Notes: a model not told the origin generated them from the sequence alone. A stretch of 64,000 nucleotides of DNA from Pseudoalteromonas sp. EB27 (GCF_001974875.1 NZ_MTQD01000001.1:310001-374000); one strand, 5' to 3'. Counted from the first letter of the stretch, positions 25,204 to 36,180 are shown. Numbers and translations: made by a program.

Positions 25204-27276
25204 CTAGCGCTTCCAATATCTTAAATTACGCAATGTATTTATAAATTTATCGGCTGAATGTGCCTCTAAATCTATCCAACCATTATCTGCTTTTCCATCA
25301 AGTCCTGCCGCTTTAAATAAAGGCTTAGCCTCATTTGTAAAGCCTATAAATTTCATGTGTGCATATGCATCACTTACAAAGTCTTTGGCTTCTGCAATGG
25401 CAGCTAGTTTTTTAGCTCCCTCTTCGGTGGTTAGTACAAGTACCGCATCATATAAAACCGATGGACCACCATTAATAACCTGATCTGCTTTAAAGTGCTT
25501 ACCTTTACTGCATTTAGCACCGCCGACTTGTGGGGCAATAATTTCAAAGTTTGCGCCTTCACTTTCAAGTGCATTAGTAACCGATTCAAAAATTTCTGCA
25601 TCAAACCCGTCACTCACTAAAATACCTAACTTACGCCCTTTGAATGTATTTGGCGCATTTTTTAAAATACTTAACGCATCAGACACAGGTAAGTCTTTAC
25701 GTGTTGGCATAGCAGATTCAGCTGGGTCTGGCATTTCTTGCAAGCCAAGTCCTTCGGCCACTTTATTTGCGAGGGTTTCGTCAATATTTAACAAGTGCGA
25801 TACCAACCGTTCTCGTATTGGTAAATGCTCAACTTTAGAAAGCTCAAACACGTACGCAGATTGAATATGCGCCTGCTCTACCTCTGTTTGACTTAAATAA
25901 AATTGACGAGCTTGACTGTAGTGATCGCTGAATGTTTCTGAGCGATAACGCAGTTTATCACCGCCGCTTACTTCAGGCTCGCTTGAGCTTTTAAAGCCAT
26001 GTGCAGGGCATTCGCGCGGGTTATTTTCACCGCCACTCCACGAGTTTGGCTCGTAATTTACACGCCCTTTTGGATTGTGCATTGCCATGTGGCCATCTTG
26101 CTGAAAATGACGCATTGGGCATTTAGGAGCATTGACCGGAATGTGCGTAAAGTTAGGCCCACCTAAACGCTTAGTTTGAGTATCTAAGTATGAAAAGTTA
26201 CGACCTTGCAGTAACGGGTCGGGCGTAAAGTCGAGCCCTGGTACAATATTTTGAGTACAAAAGGCAACTTGTTCTGTTTCTGCAAAAAAGTTGTCTACAA
26301 CACGGTCAAGCACCATCCGGCCAACAATTTGAACTGGCACTTGTTCCTCTGGTATAAGCTTAGTGGCATCAAAAATATCAAATTCAAATTCATCAGCAAA
26401 TTGCTGATCAAACACTTGCACACCTAACTCCCATTCAGGGAAGTCGCCATTGCCAATAGATTCCCACATGTCTCTGCGATGAAAATCAGGATCGGCGCCG
26501 TTAAGCTTAAGTGCTTCGTTCCATACTACCGATTGCATACCGCCTTTTGGCTTCCAATGAAATTTAACAAATTTTTCATCGCCTTTGGCATTAATAAATT
26601 TAAAGGTATGAACACCAAAGCCTTCCATAAAGCGCAACGAGCGCGGAATAGCTCTATCAGACATTGCCCACATAACCATGTGCATTGACTCAGGTGACAA
26701 GCTCACAAAATCCCAAAAGTTATCATGTGCTGTTTGCGCCTGCGGAAAACCACGATCAGGCTCGGCTTTAGCGCTATGAATTAAATCAGGAAACTTCATT
26801 GCATCCTGAATAAAAAATACCGGTATATTATTACCCACTAAATCCCAGTTTCCCTCTTGGGTATAAAACTTAACCGCAAAACCGCGTACATCACGTGCTA
26901 AATCTGGCGATCCTTTATTACCTGCAACCGTAGAGAAGCGAGTAAACACTGGCGTTTTTTCACCTTTTCGCTGAAAAATATCCGCACAGGTTAAATCTTC
27001 AAGTGTGTCGTAAGTTTCAAAATATCCGTGTGCACCATAACCTCTAGCGTGCACTACTCGCTCAGGAATGCGTTCGTGATCAAAATGAAAGATCTTCTCG
27101 CGCATTATATGATCTTCTAATAATCCTGGGCCACGCTTACCTGCACGTAATGAGTTTTGATCGTCGCTTACAGGGCAGCCCTGCGCGGTGGTCATGGTAG
27201 GGTATTCGTCCGACGCCTTTTGATGCAATTCGCCGCCATGCCCTTTATTACCTGAGTATTTAAATGATTCAGCCAT
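25204..27276 (-). CDS. katE: Large-subunit catalase (HPII type)
   Basis: This 690-aa monofunctional haem catalase includes the C-terminal class I amidotransferase-like domain (about 545-690, '[15 protein letters not shown]') that marks clade 2. The catalytic His is H76 in '[15 protein letters not shown]', the distal Asn region is '[19 protein letters not shown]', and the haem Tyr lies in 'RNFSYLDTQ'. It converts H2O2 to water and O2. The length is slightly shorter than E. coli HPII (753 aa), mostly at the N-terminus. Single gene. Confidence 0.95.
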   Translation of the reverse strand: MAESFKYSGNKGHGGELHQKASDEYPTMTTAQGCPVSDDQNSLRAGKRGPGLLEDHIMREKIFHFDHERIPERVVHARGYGAHGYFETYDTLEDLTCADIFQRKGEKTPVFTRFSTVAGNKGSPDLARDVRGFAVKFYTQEGNWDLVGNNIPVFFIQDAMKFPDLIHSAKAEPDRGFPQAQTAHDNFWDFVSLSPESMHMVMWAMSDRAIPRSLRFMEGFGVHTFKFINAKGDEKFVKFHWKPKGGMQSVVWNEALKLNGADPDFHRRDMWESIGNGDFPEWELGVQVFDQQFADEFEFDIFDATKLIPEEQVPVQIVGRMVLDRVVDNFFAETEQVAFCTQNIVPGLDFTPDPLLQGRNFSYLDTQTKRLGGPNFTHIPVNAPKCPMRHFQQDGHMAMHNPKGRVNYEPNSWSGGENNPRECPAHGFKSSSEPEVSGGDKLRYRSETFSDHYSQARQFYLSQTEVEQAHIQSAYVFELSKVEHLPIRERLVSHLLNIDETLANKVAEGLGLQEMPDPAESAMPTRKDLPVSDALSILKNAPNTFKGRKLGILVSDGFDAEIFESVTNALESEGANFEIIAPQVGGAKCSKGKHFKADQVINGGPSVLYDAVLVLTTEEGAKKLAAIAEAKDFVSDAYAHMKFIGFTNEAKPLFKAAGLDGKADNGWIDLEAHSADKFINTLRNLRYWKR

Positions 27277-27434
27277 GTTTAGTCCTTCATACAGTTTGAT
27301 TTAATGGGTCAATAGTTTTTATGAGCTTTAAAGCTAAAAGCGACTATGCAAATGCAAAATAAAGACCAGCCATCCAACCTAGTAAGAAAGGGCTGTACAG
27401 ATAACAATGTAGTATTTGAGGTGGTTTATAAAAG

Positions 27435-27494
27435 AAAAAGTTACACAGGTATGTAACTTTTTCAGACAAAGAAAGAGCACTTAAAAGTGCTCTT
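27435..27494 (-). terminator. Two consecutive hairpins after mscS
   Basis: Hairpin AAGAGCACTT/AAGTGCTCTT (27473-27494) and hairpin AAAAAGTTACA/TGTAACTTTTT (27435-27462). On the minus strand both are followed by T-rich sequence, giving a tandem terminator for the mscS-like gene. Confidence 0.85.
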
Positions 27495-27518
27495 AGATTT
27501 AAATCATTTTAAATTTAG

Positions 27519-28352
27519 TTAATCTTTGCTTTCGTTAACTAAAATAACTTTACGATGTGGGAAAGGTATTTCGATGTTGTTTTCATCTAGTGCTTTTTTA
27601 ATTAACTCTGGCACTGTGTAAAGAATATCGAAGTAATGCTCGCCCTTACAAAAAGGTCTTACTAAAAAGTCTACTGAGCTGTTGTTAAGTGTTTCTACTT
27701 CAACAAAAGGAGCTGGGTCTTTTAGTATGTGTGGATGCGCTTCAAGTACGGCATCTATAACTTTACGTACAGCCGTTGTATCTTCACCGTAAGCAACACC
27801 AAAATGCATATCCACACCACGAATTGGATGATGTGAATGGTTTATAATTTGCGCGCCCCAAATTTGACTATTTGGAATAATAACCTGTTGGTTATCGAAC
27901 GTTTGTAAAATAGTAGTAAACATATCGACCTCAGTTACTTTACCAAAGCGCCCTGCTGCCTCAATAAAGTCATTCACTTTATAAGGTCTAAATATTAGCA
28001 ACATAACGCCTGCTGCAAGGTTCGACATTGCACCTTGTAACGCCAAGCCTATAGCAAGTCCCGCGGCACCGAGTAAAGCAATAATAGAAGCTGTTTGTAC
28101 ACCAAAGCGATTTAACACAGCAATAATAACGAACGCTAATATGATGTATCGAGCCATGCTGCCTAAAAAGCGAAAAAGCGTGTCATCAAGGTGAGTGTAT
28201 TTGTGGCATAAGCCAATAATTAAATTGCGTACTTTGCCTGCCAACCACAAGCCCGCAAGTAAAATTGCAATCGCCAGTAATATGTTGGTTGCCCACGTAA
28301 TTGCAGCGGGTAAATATTGATTAATATCAATGTTGTTTATTATGTCTTCCAT
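27519..28352 (-). CDS. mscS: Small-conductance mechanosensitive channel
   Basis: This 277-aa protein is close in length to E. coli MscS (286 aa). Three N-terminal membrane helices lead to the Gly/Ala-rich pore helix 'GAAGLAIGLALQGAMSNLAAGVML', then the beta domain ('GRFGKVTEVDMFTTILQTFDNQQVIIPNSQI') and the C-terminal vestibule. It opens under membrane tension in hypo-osmotic shock, which is relevant to a marine bacterium. Single gene. Confidence 0.93.
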   Translation of the reverse strand: MEDIINNIDINQYLPAAITWATNILLAIAILLAGLWLAGKVRNLIIGLCHKYTHLDDTLFRFLGSMARYIILAFVIIAVLNRFGVQTASIIALLGAAGLAIGLALQGAMSNLAAGVMLLIFRPYKVNDFIEAAGRFGKVTEVDMFTTILQTFDNQQVIIPNSQIWGAQIINHSHHPIRGVDMHFGVAYGEDTTAVRKVIDAVLEAHPHILKDPAPFVEVETLNNSSVDFLVRPFCKGEHYFDILYTVPELIKKALDENNIEIPFPHRKVILVNESKD

Positions 28353-28724
28353 TGTTTTTCCTGTTTTAAAAACTTTTAACTAGCTTCAATCCATACTAAG
28401 TGCAACAGTTTAACAAAAAATTAACTAAAGTACGGCTATAGGAGTAATTTAAAACATAAAGAAAGAGCGTTACCCTCAATACATGTTATCGCTCACGTAA
28501 ATCTTTCACCCATAATTTTGCTTTCAATCCTTGGTTTATAGCTTAAATAATTAAACTTCAACTAGTTCATAAATAAAGCTAATACCCGAGATAAATCTCG
28601 GTTAACTCTCTTAATTTTCTAATTATTACTGGCACTCATCTATAAATTTACCGATAATCTCACCTAAGCGCGCATATATTGGCGAGACAACACAATTGGA
28701 TGAAATTAAAAACAAAGGATTATT
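28353..28724. other. Intergenic region between mscS and a lipoprotein gene
   Basis: No gene is seen. A 7-bp hairpin CCGAGAT/ATCTCGG lies at 28586-28601. Otherwise this is a divergent promoter region without clear boxes. Confidence 0.4.
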
Positions 28725-29111
28725 ATGAAAAAGTACTCAATTTTACTTACAGCGGCAGCACTTACTATACTTGCTGGTTGTTCAACATCTGTTGCAGTAA
28801 GAGACTTTGAACAAAACCTTATTCCGCAAACATCAACAATTACCAACAGTGAAGCTGACGTAGAAAAAGGTATTCTAAAAGCATGTATTCAGCTTGGTTG
28901 GAAGTGTACGCCTATGAGTGAAGGTAAAATAAAAGGTGTACTGGATATTCGCACACACCAATTAACAATCGATATTGCGTATGACAAAACGGCATACTCA
29001 ATCAACTATAAAGACTCAATTAACTTAAACTACAACGGCAAAAAAATTCACCGTCAGTATGTTAATTGGGTAACAAACCTTATACGCCATATAGACGCTG
29101 AAATGATTTAG
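28725..29111 (+). CDS. Unknown outer-membrane-type lipoprotein
   Basis: This 128-aa protein has a lipoprotein signal peptide with lipobox 'LAGC' (acylated Cys about residue 19). The mature part is about 110 residues of mixed alpha/beta with two further Cys in 'CIQLGWKC'. There is no Asp at position +2, so outer-membrane sorting is expected. I do not recognise a family with certainty. Single gene with its own terminator. Confidence 0.82.
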   Translation: MKKYSILLTAAALTILAGCSTSVAVRDFEQNLIPQTSTITNSEADVEKGILKACIQLGWKCTPMSEGKIKGVLDIRTHQLTIDIAYDKTAYSINYKDSINLNYNGKKIHRQYVNWVTNLIRHIDAEMI

Positions 29112-29162
29112 CAGCGCGTTAACCTGCTTTAAACATTATAAAAAGCACTAAATATGAATAAT

Positions 29163-29199
29163 AAAAATGGAGAAGCTACCTATAGCTTCTCCATTTTTT
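29163..29199 (+). terminator. Terminator after the lipoprotein gene
   Basis: A long perfect stem AAAAATGGAGAAGCTA/TAGCTTCTCCATTTTT with a 4-nt loop is followed by T. The rest of 29112-29443 holds no gene. Confidence 0.92.
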
Positions 29200-29443
29200 A
29201 GTTGAATTTTAAACAGTAATAATTACGTCAAAAATATTACTAACTTTCAACTAGCTAAAAGGCAAAAAAGCACCAAACCTAACACTATTAGTAAAAGTAC
29301 TCTCCCGTATTTTCACTCTTTAATGAATGAGTAATTTTTTACTTATCCCCCCTTCGTAAAAACATATTTTATATCTTGCTATAACGCAGTTTCGCTCATA
29401 TAGTCAGCAAATTATCACACCTTTATTTTGAACATCTTTGTTT

Positions 29444-31312
29444 ATGAAATCTTCTGCTCCTGCTAGTGATTTTGGTACCTTATTAGGTTATGCACCTGGT
29501 AATGTTGCTGTTTATTCATCTGATTATGATACGGCTGACGAAAGTATTTATCCTAATCGTAGCGCCTTTCGTAGTTACCTTGATGGCATTTACATGGGCT
29601 ATAAATGGCAATGCGTTGAGTTTGCACGTCGATGGATGTATCTCAACCATAGTTATATTTTTGATGATATTGCTATGGCTTACGATATTTTTGAGCTGCG
29701 TTCTGTGCGCGATGTAAATAGTCAAAACAGACTGCCACTAAACGCGTTTAAAAACGGTGCTAAACATCATCCTCAGGTAGGTAGCTTACTTATTTGGGAA
29801 GAAGGCGGCGAGTTTGAAGAAACAGGCCATGTTGCTGTCGTTGTTGAAGTATATGAAGATAAAATACGCCTTGCTGAGCAAAATGTAGGACACCAAATAT
29901 GGCCAAAAGGTCAAAGCTGGTGTCGTGAACTAAAAGCAAAAGTAACTAAAGATGGCGACTATTGGATTGAGTGCTCTTACAGCGACGCCACTATTTTAGG
30001 CTGGATGACACAAACTGATGAAACAGAATATGCTGAGCCAACGTCAGAGCTAAACACCGACTTATTTATTATAGAAGCCCATAAAGCAGTAGATACAGGC
30101 CAAGCAAACAAGTCATGGTTAAATATTGCGAATGACGATGAAGCTGCCTACGTAGAAATGATGCAAGGCCATAAACTTACATCAGTAGCTGAGGATCAAC
30201 ATAATTACTTTGCGATATCTCAAACGGCGCAGCAAAGCATTGAGCATGCTACAAATGAGCTACATGGCTTATTTATGCATGCAACCGACTATGTACTGCA
30301 GCACCCTGAGTTATTAAAAAAGTTCAATTTACCCGATGTTGTGCTTAATAAAATTCGCCAATCGTGGGATAACCGCTTAAACCAATTAATTACCAGTCGG
30401 TTTGACTTTGCTCTAACCACAGCAGGTTTAAAAGTTTACGAATACAATTGCGATTCGGCATCGTGTTATATGGAAAGCGGTAAGGTTCAGGGTAAATGGG
30501 CAAAACACTTTGGTGTTAAAACAGGTGTAGATGCAGGCCAAAATTTATTTAAAGACCTAGTAAAGGCATGGCGTAAAAGTGAGGTAAAAGGTCTTGTTCA
30601 TATTCTGCAAGATGATGAACCAGAAGAGCATTACCATGCATTATTTATGAAAGAAGCCATTGAAGCAGCTGGTTTTGAGTGTAAGTTAGTAATTGGCTTA
30701 AGCACACTTCGCTGGAATGAATCGGGCAACATAATAGATGCAGATGGCGCACAACTGAGTTATGTATGGAAAACATGGTCGTGGGAAACCGCACTTGATC
30801 AAATCCGTGAAGAATGCGAAGCCGATCAATCATTAGGTGATAACTTTGAACCACAATTCAAAATTGGTGAAACGCCACGCTTAGTTGATGTATTACTGCG
30901 TAAAAATGTCATGGTGTTTGAACCGCTGTGGACATTAATTCCTAGTAACAAAGCTATTTTGCCAATACTGTGGAGCTTATTCCCTAATCATAAATATTTA
31001 CTTAATACCGCGTTTGATCTTAACGACGAGTTATTACAAACCGGGTATGTAGTTAAACCAATAGTAGGACGCTGTGGCGCTAATATTCAACTTTTTGATG
31101 AACAGCAGCAAGTTATAGAAAAAACAACTGGGCACTTTGCAGAGCAAGACCAAATATATCAACAGTTATTTGCACTGCCTAAAGTTGATGATTACTTTGT
31201 ACAAATATGTAGTTTTACAGCTGCCGGAAAATACTCTGGTGGTGGCGTACGCGTTGATAAAAGCATGATCATAAACGGCCATAGCGATTGTATGGCACTG
31301 CGTATTAAATAA
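29444..31312 (+). CDS. gss: Bifunctional glutathionylspermidine synthetase/amidase
   Basis: This protein of about 622 residues is collinear with E. coli Gss (619 aa). The N-terminal CHAP amidase domain carries the catalytic Cys in 'GYKWQCVEFARRW' and His in 'ETGHVAVVVEV'. The C-terminal ATP-grasp synthetase domain carries 'LKVYEYNCDSASCYMESG' and 'VVKPIVGRCGANIQLFD'. It makes and hydrolyses glutathionylspermidine, linking redox and polyamine pools. The start is taken at the ATG at 29444; a TTG two codons upstream also exists and no strong ribosome-binding site is seen. Confidence 0.94.
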   Translation: MKSSAPASDFGTLLGYAPGNVAVYSSDYDTADESIYPNRSAFRSYLDGIYMGYKWQCVEFARRWMYLNHSYIFDDIAMAYDIFELRSVRDVNSQNRLPLNAFKNGAKHHPQVGSLLIWEEGGEFEETGHVAVVVEVYEDKIRLAEQNVGHQIWPKGQSWCRELKAKVTKDGDYWIECSYSDATILGWMTQTDETEYAEPTSELNTDLFIIEAHKAVDTGQANKSWLNIANDDEAAYVEMMQGHKLTSVAEDQHNYFAISQTAQQSIEHATNELHGLFMHATDYVLQHPELLKKFNLPDVVLNKIRQSWDNRLNQLITSRFDFALTTAGLKVYEYNCDSASCYMESGKVQGKWAKHFGVKTGVDAGQNLFKDLVKAWRKSEVKGLVHILQDDEPEEHYHALFMKEAIEAAGFECKLVIGLSTLRWNESGNIIDADGAQLSYVWKTWSWETALDQIREECEADQSLGDNFEPQFKIGETPRLVDVLLRKNVMVFEPLWTLIPSNKAILPILWSLFPNHKYLLNTAFDLNDELLQTGYVVKPIVGRCGANIQLFDEQQQVIEKTTGHFAEQDQIYQQLFALPKVDDYFVQICSFTAAGKYSGGGVRVDKSMIINGHSDCMALRIK

Positions 31313-31320
31313 ATAATACT

Positions 31321-31347
31321 AAGCCCGCAATTTTGCTGCGGGCTTAA
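31321..31347 (+). terminator. Terminator after gss
   Basis: A 9-bp stem AAGCCCGCA/TGCGGGCTT with a 7-nt loop, starting 8 bp after the gss stop; the T-tract is short. Confidence 0.8.
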
Positions 31348-31447
31348 GTTTGTGTAATCCCCTTCCCTCTTTTAAGTTTTATAGCTATCTCAAGCGAGTT
31401 ACTCCTGATAGAGTAAATTTATCAAACACCACAAATTAAGGTATTTC

Positions 31448-31816
31448 ATGGCGAATCAATTTAATGTGCTTGGCACACGTTTAAAACTATGTTGCGGTAA
31501 TGGTGGTTACACACGTGAAGGGTTTTGTTATGTACCAGAATCAGATCTTGGGAATCACAGTGTATGTGCAATTATGACTGACGATTTTTTACAATTTTCA
31601 AAATCGCAAGGTAACGACTTAATAAGCCCAAACCCTCTTTACGATTTTGAAGGTTTAAAAGCCGGTGATAAATGGTGCTTATGTGCAGCAAGGTGGCTGC
31701 ATGCAATTTCGGCTAATGTCGCGCCGCCAGTGGTACTTGAAGCCACAAATAAAAAAGCGCTAGAAATAGTACCGTTCGATGTTTTAAAAGCGCATGAGTA
31801 TATAGCCAAAATTTAA
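31448..31816 (+). CDS. DUF2237 family protein
   Basis: This 122-aa protein has the family pattern 'NVLGTRLKLCCGNGGYTREGFC' near the start, and 'VCAIMTDDFLQFSKSQGNDLISP' and 'GDKWCLCAARWLHA' further on, which are highly conserved in DUF2237. Several conserved Cys suggest metal or redox chemistry but no activity is established. AAGG lies upstream of the ATG. Confidence 0.88.
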   Translation: MANQFNVLGTRLKLCCGNGGYTREGFCYVPESDLGNHSVCAIMTDDFLQFSKSQGNDLISPNPLYDFEGLKAGDKWCLCAARWLHAISANVAPPVVLEATNKKALEIVPFDVLKAHEYIAKI

Positions 31817-32050
31817 ATTCACTTAAGCGTTATTAAAATAAAGTCTGCAGATTTTACAAATGTATGCAGGCTTTTCAAAAATCAAATGCTCCCTTCATCA
31901 CCTAAAACCTCAATAAAAAACATAACACCATGTTTTTAAGGTTATTTTTAAAAAACTCACTTACGGCATAGCAGTTGCTTCATTAAGTTTAAGTCACGCT
32001 CATAACGCAACATTTTATATGAGCAACACATTACTTAAGTAGGAGAAATT

Positions 32051-32575
32051 ATGAGTAACAATAACGAATCAAACAAAACAACTAAATTTACCGCGCCAGG
32101 TATGAGTGACGAATCAGCTCAAAAAACAATAGCAAAGCTCGATAACCGCATGGTTGCATTGATAGACTTACAGCTTACTTTAAAGCACATTCACTGGAAC
32201 GTAGTGGGACCAAACTTTATTGGCGTACACGAAATGATAGACCCACAGGTAGACATTGTCCGCGAAATGACAGATACCATTGCAGAGCGAATTGCGACTC
32301 TTGGTGGAGTACCTGTCGGTACGCCTAAATCTATTGTAGATCGTCGTACATGGAACGAATACTCAGTAGGTAAAGGGTTAGTAACCGAGCATTTAGCCGC
32401 ACTTGATAAAGTATACAACGGCGTTAATGCCGATCATCGCAAAGCAATTGAGACTCTTTCTGAGCTAGATCCAGTGTCTGAAGATATGATCACCAGCCAA
32501 TTAGCTGACCTAGAGCAATTTCAGTGGTTTATTAGAGCCCATTTAGAATCATCTACAGGCGAGCTAAAAAGCTAA
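32051..32575 (+). CDS. dps: Dps-family DNA-binding ferritin
   Basis: This 174-aa four-helix protein carries the Dps ferroxidase-site pattern 'LKHIHWNVVGPNFIGVHEMIDPQVDIVREMTDTIAERI'. The 12-mer oxidises Fe2+ with H2O2, stores iron and coats DNA in stationary phase. The N-terminus 'MSNNNESNKTTKF' is short and Lys-poor, so direct DNA binding may be weak. GTAGGAGAAATT gives a strong ribosome-binding site. Confidence 0.94.
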   Translation: MSNNNESNKTTKFTAPGMSDESAQKTIAKLDNRMVALIDLQLTLKHIHWNVVGPNFIGVHEMIDPQVDIVREMTDTIAERIATLGGVPVGTPKSIVDRRTWNEYSVGKGLVTEHLAALDKVYNGVNADHRKAIETLSELDPVSEDMITSQLADLEQFQWFIRAHLESSTGELKS

Positions 32576-32590
32576 TATATTAAATCTAAG

Positions 32591-32623
32591 AAAGCCCAGC
32601 ATTAATATGCTGGGCTTTTTTTT
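32591..32623 (+). terminator. Terminator after dps
   Basis: A stem AGCCCAGCAT/ATGCTGGGCT with a short A+T loop is followed by eight T. Confidence 0.92.
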
Positions 32624-33198
32624 GCGTAAAAATCACTCTATTTATTATCATATATAGATATGTATCAGTAAGCTCTAATACAAAATTAATATAAAAACAA
32701 TAGAAAATTGGTATTACCAAAAAAAATAACCAATAGAAAATTGAATGATTTTATACTCCTCACTATTTCGTAAATTTATAAGCCATACCCAACCTTCAAT
32801 GAACATATTATCATTTTAACATCACTTAAAAAACAAACTAAATACGTATAAAAGTACGACATAAAATTTAAAAACAGTACTAAAAAATGTATTTAATAGT
32901 ACAAATAATATAAAAAACGCCTTTGGTAAACATACTTCAATAAAATTCACTCAAAATATAAAAAATAAAAATACAGCATAAGCCATTAAATTTATTAAAT
33001 ATAAGCAAAATAAAAGAACACTTTGTAATACACCTTGTGAATTTTTGGTAAACAAAGGTTGTAATAAAAGCTGAATTGGACTAATTTCAACCATACCACC
33101 TGTATGACACACTACAGGGAAACAGTAGTTAAATTGGTTAACCAAACCAAGTGACAACACACACAATGACGTAAGTCGTACCCAAACGGGAGAGATAC
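32624..33198. other. A+T-rich promoter region of the large TonB receptor
   Basis: No gene is seen over about 575 bp. A 13-bp perfect palindrome TTGGTATTACCAA lies at 32708-32720 and could be a regulator site. The final 20 bp hold CGGGAGAG, the ribosome-binding site for the receptor. Confidence 0.5.
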
Positions 33199-36138
33199 AT
33201 GAAACTCAATCAAATTACTTCAACATTAATTAATAAACATAAAAGAAGTAGCTCTACAACAATCAGTGCAGCAGCCCTTTTATTAATGGCTTCTTCTACT
33301 ATTGCAGCGCAAGAGGCTCCGACAGCTTCAGAAACAGCAGCTGCAGATATTGAAGTTATTGAAGTAAAAGGCATGCTAGGTAGTATGAAAGCCGCCGCTA
33401 TGCTTAAGCGTACTGACGGACGTATTGTAGATGCGATTGTTGCTGAAGACATTGGTAAGTTACCTGATAATAATATTGCAGAAGCACTGCAACGTATTAC
33501 TGGTGTATCTATTAATACCGATTTTGGTGTGGGTGACAGTGTTTCGATTCGTGGCTTACCTCAAAACCGTGTTGAATTAAATGGTCGCTCTACTATTGGT
33601 GACTCTCGTGACGGTATTAGCTTACAAGATTACCCATCAAGTTTCTTAAAAACAGTAGAAGTAGTTAAGTCTCCTACTGCCGATATGATTGAAGGTGCAT
33701 TAGGCGGAACAGTTAGTCTAAAAACGGTTCGCCCATTAGAGCTAGATAAACTAACTGGTGCTGTTTCATTAGATGGTGAGTACGCTGATAAAACAGAAAA
33801 AGTAGCGCCTATTTTTAGCGGTTCACTTGGTAACAATTGGGATTTTGATGAAATGGGTACCTTTGGTGCCATTGCTATGTTTTCGTTTCAAGACCGCGAA
33901 ATTCGTCAAGATGAAACGTCTAGCCGTGTTAAACCTCAAGACATCGAAATTAATGGCCAAGAAGGTAATACATCAAGTGGCAACGCTATCGTACGAGACG
34001 AGCACAGTGTTGAACAATACGTAGAACAACGTAAACGTACTGCTGTAAATTTATCACTTCAGTGGGCACCGCAATCTGGTAATGGCATGGTGTATCTAGA
34101 TTTAAGTGGCACTAAACGCTCTGGTGAGCAAAGTGGTAACTCTATATTAGGTGTTGCAGGTTCACTATCAACAGATGCAAATACAACTCAAGATGCTAAC
34201 GGCGTAAATAATTACACGTTAACCAACGAATTTGGTATTCCTAAAACATACAGTGACTTTCGTGAAACCGACTCATTTTCAAATGCACTTGGTGCAGAGT
34301 GGAACCTTACTGACAGTATAAAAATCTCTGGTGAAATTGCGGTAGCATCATCAGAAAGTGTAAGACCAGATTCTGAATTTACACTTCGCCCAATCGAAAA
34401 ATCAACATTTGAAGCAAGCGGCGGTGTTGATTTAGTAAACCATTTATATGATGGTGCATTTTCTCAAAACGGTAATAAATTACCAAGCATCATTCATTCA
34501 GATCCAAATGCATTTACTGACCCACAAAACTTAGCACTACGTACGTTTAAAAGTGAAGATAGAAGAACAGATAATGACGAAACAGCTATTCGTTTTGATG
34601 TTGAAATGTTTGAGCCACTCAGCAGCTTGAGCTGGGTGTCTAAAGTAAAAGCAGGTGTACGTGTTACTAACCGTGATTACGAATACGAGCAATACAAAGT
34701 AGAAATTAAAGACATTTACAAAAATGCATTTAACGACTCAGATGGTTCATTAGCTACTTTATGGGTTGATGACTACAACGCCGCTTTTTCAAATAGCTTC
34801 ACAACAGTTAGCCACGACAACTCATTTGACCAATTAGGTCATTCAGGGCAAAACGACCTACTAACGTTTTTAAGCTACAACGGTTTATCTAACCCAGCAA
34901 ATACTTATGCTCAACTTCAGCAGTTACTTGCAGGCACAAACCTAGCGTCAACAGGCAGTCTTTCAGATAATCAAGAGTTCCAAGAAAGCGCATACCGTAA
35001 CGTAGTTGAAGATACAGCTGCTGTGTACGTATCAGCGTACTTAGACTTTGATAACATTACTGCAATTGTGGGTGGTCGTTATGTGACTACAGATTTAGAA
35101 TCAAGCGTGTTCCTTAACGGCGAAAAAGTAACTGGCGACAATGACTATAGCGACTTTTTACCAAGCTTAAACGTAACGTATAACTACTCAGACGAAACAT
35201 TATTCCGCTTTGCTGCTGCAAAAGTTATGCGACGCGCTGACTTTAGCGAGCTAAGTCCTGCGTTTGACGTTAATAACGACATTACAGGTGCAACGCAAGG
35301 CTCTATTGATTTAGAACCATACCGCGCAACGCAATACGACTTATCTGTAGAGCATTACTTTGATGAAGGTAACGTACTATCTTTCGCAGTATTTTATAAA
35401 GATGTTGAGTCTTTCTTAAGTAACGAAAGTAGCTGTCAAGCTGCATCAAGCACTTCAACAGGTCAAAACGTAACTCAGTGGAACCAAGTATGTCAGCTTG
35501 ACGTTGCAGGTGTATCACAAGACAACCTAGTTTACTCAGATGCAACAGACTTCCCAGTAGATGCAGATGGCTTTAACCATGTTGCAGGCTTGCGTGATGC
35601 AGGACTAACGGGTATCGATACAGTTAAAAATGTAAATGGCGAAAACGGCTCAGTACAAGGCTTTGAAGTTGGTTACCAACAGTTCTTCACAAGCTTACCT
35701 GGTGCATTTTCTGGCTTAGGTATTAATGCAAACTACACGTATGCAGACAGCGAACAACCAAACGGAAACCCGTTATTAGATATTTCTAAAAATACGTACA
35801 ACTTACAAGTATTTTGGGAATACGAAGGGTTCTCTACTCGTATCGCTTATAACTACCGTGACAGTTTCTTAGATACTGAAAACGAGAAACGTGTAGAAAA
35901 TATTAACTCAGACGGCAGTATTTCAGCAGAAGGCACTGTTTACGGTAATAACTATCGTGACGACAGAGGCCAGTTAGATTTCTCTGCAAGCTGGGATATT
36001 AACGAAAACATTACGCTAGTAGGTAATGCGACTAACTTAACGGGTGAGCCTTCTATCTACCTATCTGAACTAGGTGGTGCTTGGAAGTACACTGAAGCGG
36101 ATCGCCGTTACAGCTTTGGTATTCGCGCTAAATTTTAA
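33199..36138 (+). CDS. Large TonB-dependent receptor (TonB-Xanth-Caul type)
   Basis: This 979-aa protein has an extended signal peptide ending 'STIAAQE', a TonB-box-like 'IEVIEVKGMLGSMKAA', a plug with 'PDNNIAEALQRITGVSI' and 'SPTADMIEGALGGTVSLKT', and a barrel ending 'RRYSFGIRAKF'. These N-terminal blocks are typical of TIGR01782 receptors, which in Alteromonadales usually import oligosaccharides. An SGNH-like lipoprotein gene follows about 310 bp downstream beyond a terminator. No glycoside hydrolase is nearby, so the ligand is unknown. Confidence 0.93.
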   Translation: MKLNQITSTLINKHKRSSSTTISAAALLLMASSTIAAQEAPTASETAAADIEVIEVKGMLGSMKAAAMLKRTDGRIVDAIVAEDIGKLPDNNIAEALQRITGVSINTDFGVGDSVSIRGLPQNRVELNGRSTIGDSRDGISLQDYPSSFLKTVEVVKSPTADMIEGALGGTVSLKTVRPLELDKLTGAVSLDGEYADKTEKVAPIFSGSLGNNWDFDEMGTFGAIAMFSFQDREIRQDETSSRVKPQDIEINGQEGNTSSGNAIVRDEHSVEQYVEQRKRTAVNLSLQWAPQSGNGMVYLDLSGTKRSGEQSGNSILGVAGSLSTDANTTQDANGVNNYTLTNEFGIPKTYSDFRETDSFSNALGAEWNLTDSIKISGEIAVASSESVRPDSEFTLRPIEKSTFEASGGVDLVNHLYDGAFSQNGNKLPSIIHSDPNAFTDPQNLALRTFKSEDRRTDNDETAIRFDVEMFEPLSSLSWVSKVKAGVRVTNRDYEYEQYKVEIKDIYKNAFNDSDGSLATLWVDDYNAAFSNSFTTVSHDNSFDQLGHSGQNDLLTFLSYNGLSNPANTYAQLQQLLAGTNLASTGSLSDNQEFQESAYRNVVEDTAAVYVSAYLDFDNITAIVGGRYVTTDLESSVFLNGEKVTGDNDYSDFLPSLNVTYNYSDETLFRFAAAKVMRRADFSELSPAFDVNNDITGATQGSIDLEPYRATQYDLSVEHYFDEGNVLSFAVFYKDVESFLSNESSCQAASSTSTGQNVTQWNQVCQLDVAGVSQDNLVYSDATDFPVDADGFNHVAGLRDAGLTGIDTVKNVNGENGSVQGFEVGYQQFFTSLPGAFSGLGINANYTYADSEQPNGNPLLDISKNTYNLQVFWEYEGFSTRIAYNYRDSFLDTENEKRVENINSDGSISAEGTVYGNNYRDDRGQLDFSASWDINENITLVGNATNLTGEPSIYLSELGGAWKYTEADRRYSFGIRAKF

Positions 36139-36153
36139 TTTTCCCTAGAAACT

Positions 36154-36180
36154 AAAGCCTGCTTTTATGCAGGCTTTTTT
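36154..36180 (+). terminator. Terminator after the large TonB receptor
   Basis: An 8-bp stem AAGCCTGC/GCAGGCTT with a T-run. The rest of the gap 36181-36449 shows no gene. Confidence 0.9.

Noticed and set aside
25431..26688. Several 60-74-aa open frames inside katE on either strand
   Set aside because: They lie wholly within a well-supported catalase gene and have no ribosome-binding sites or recognisable domains.
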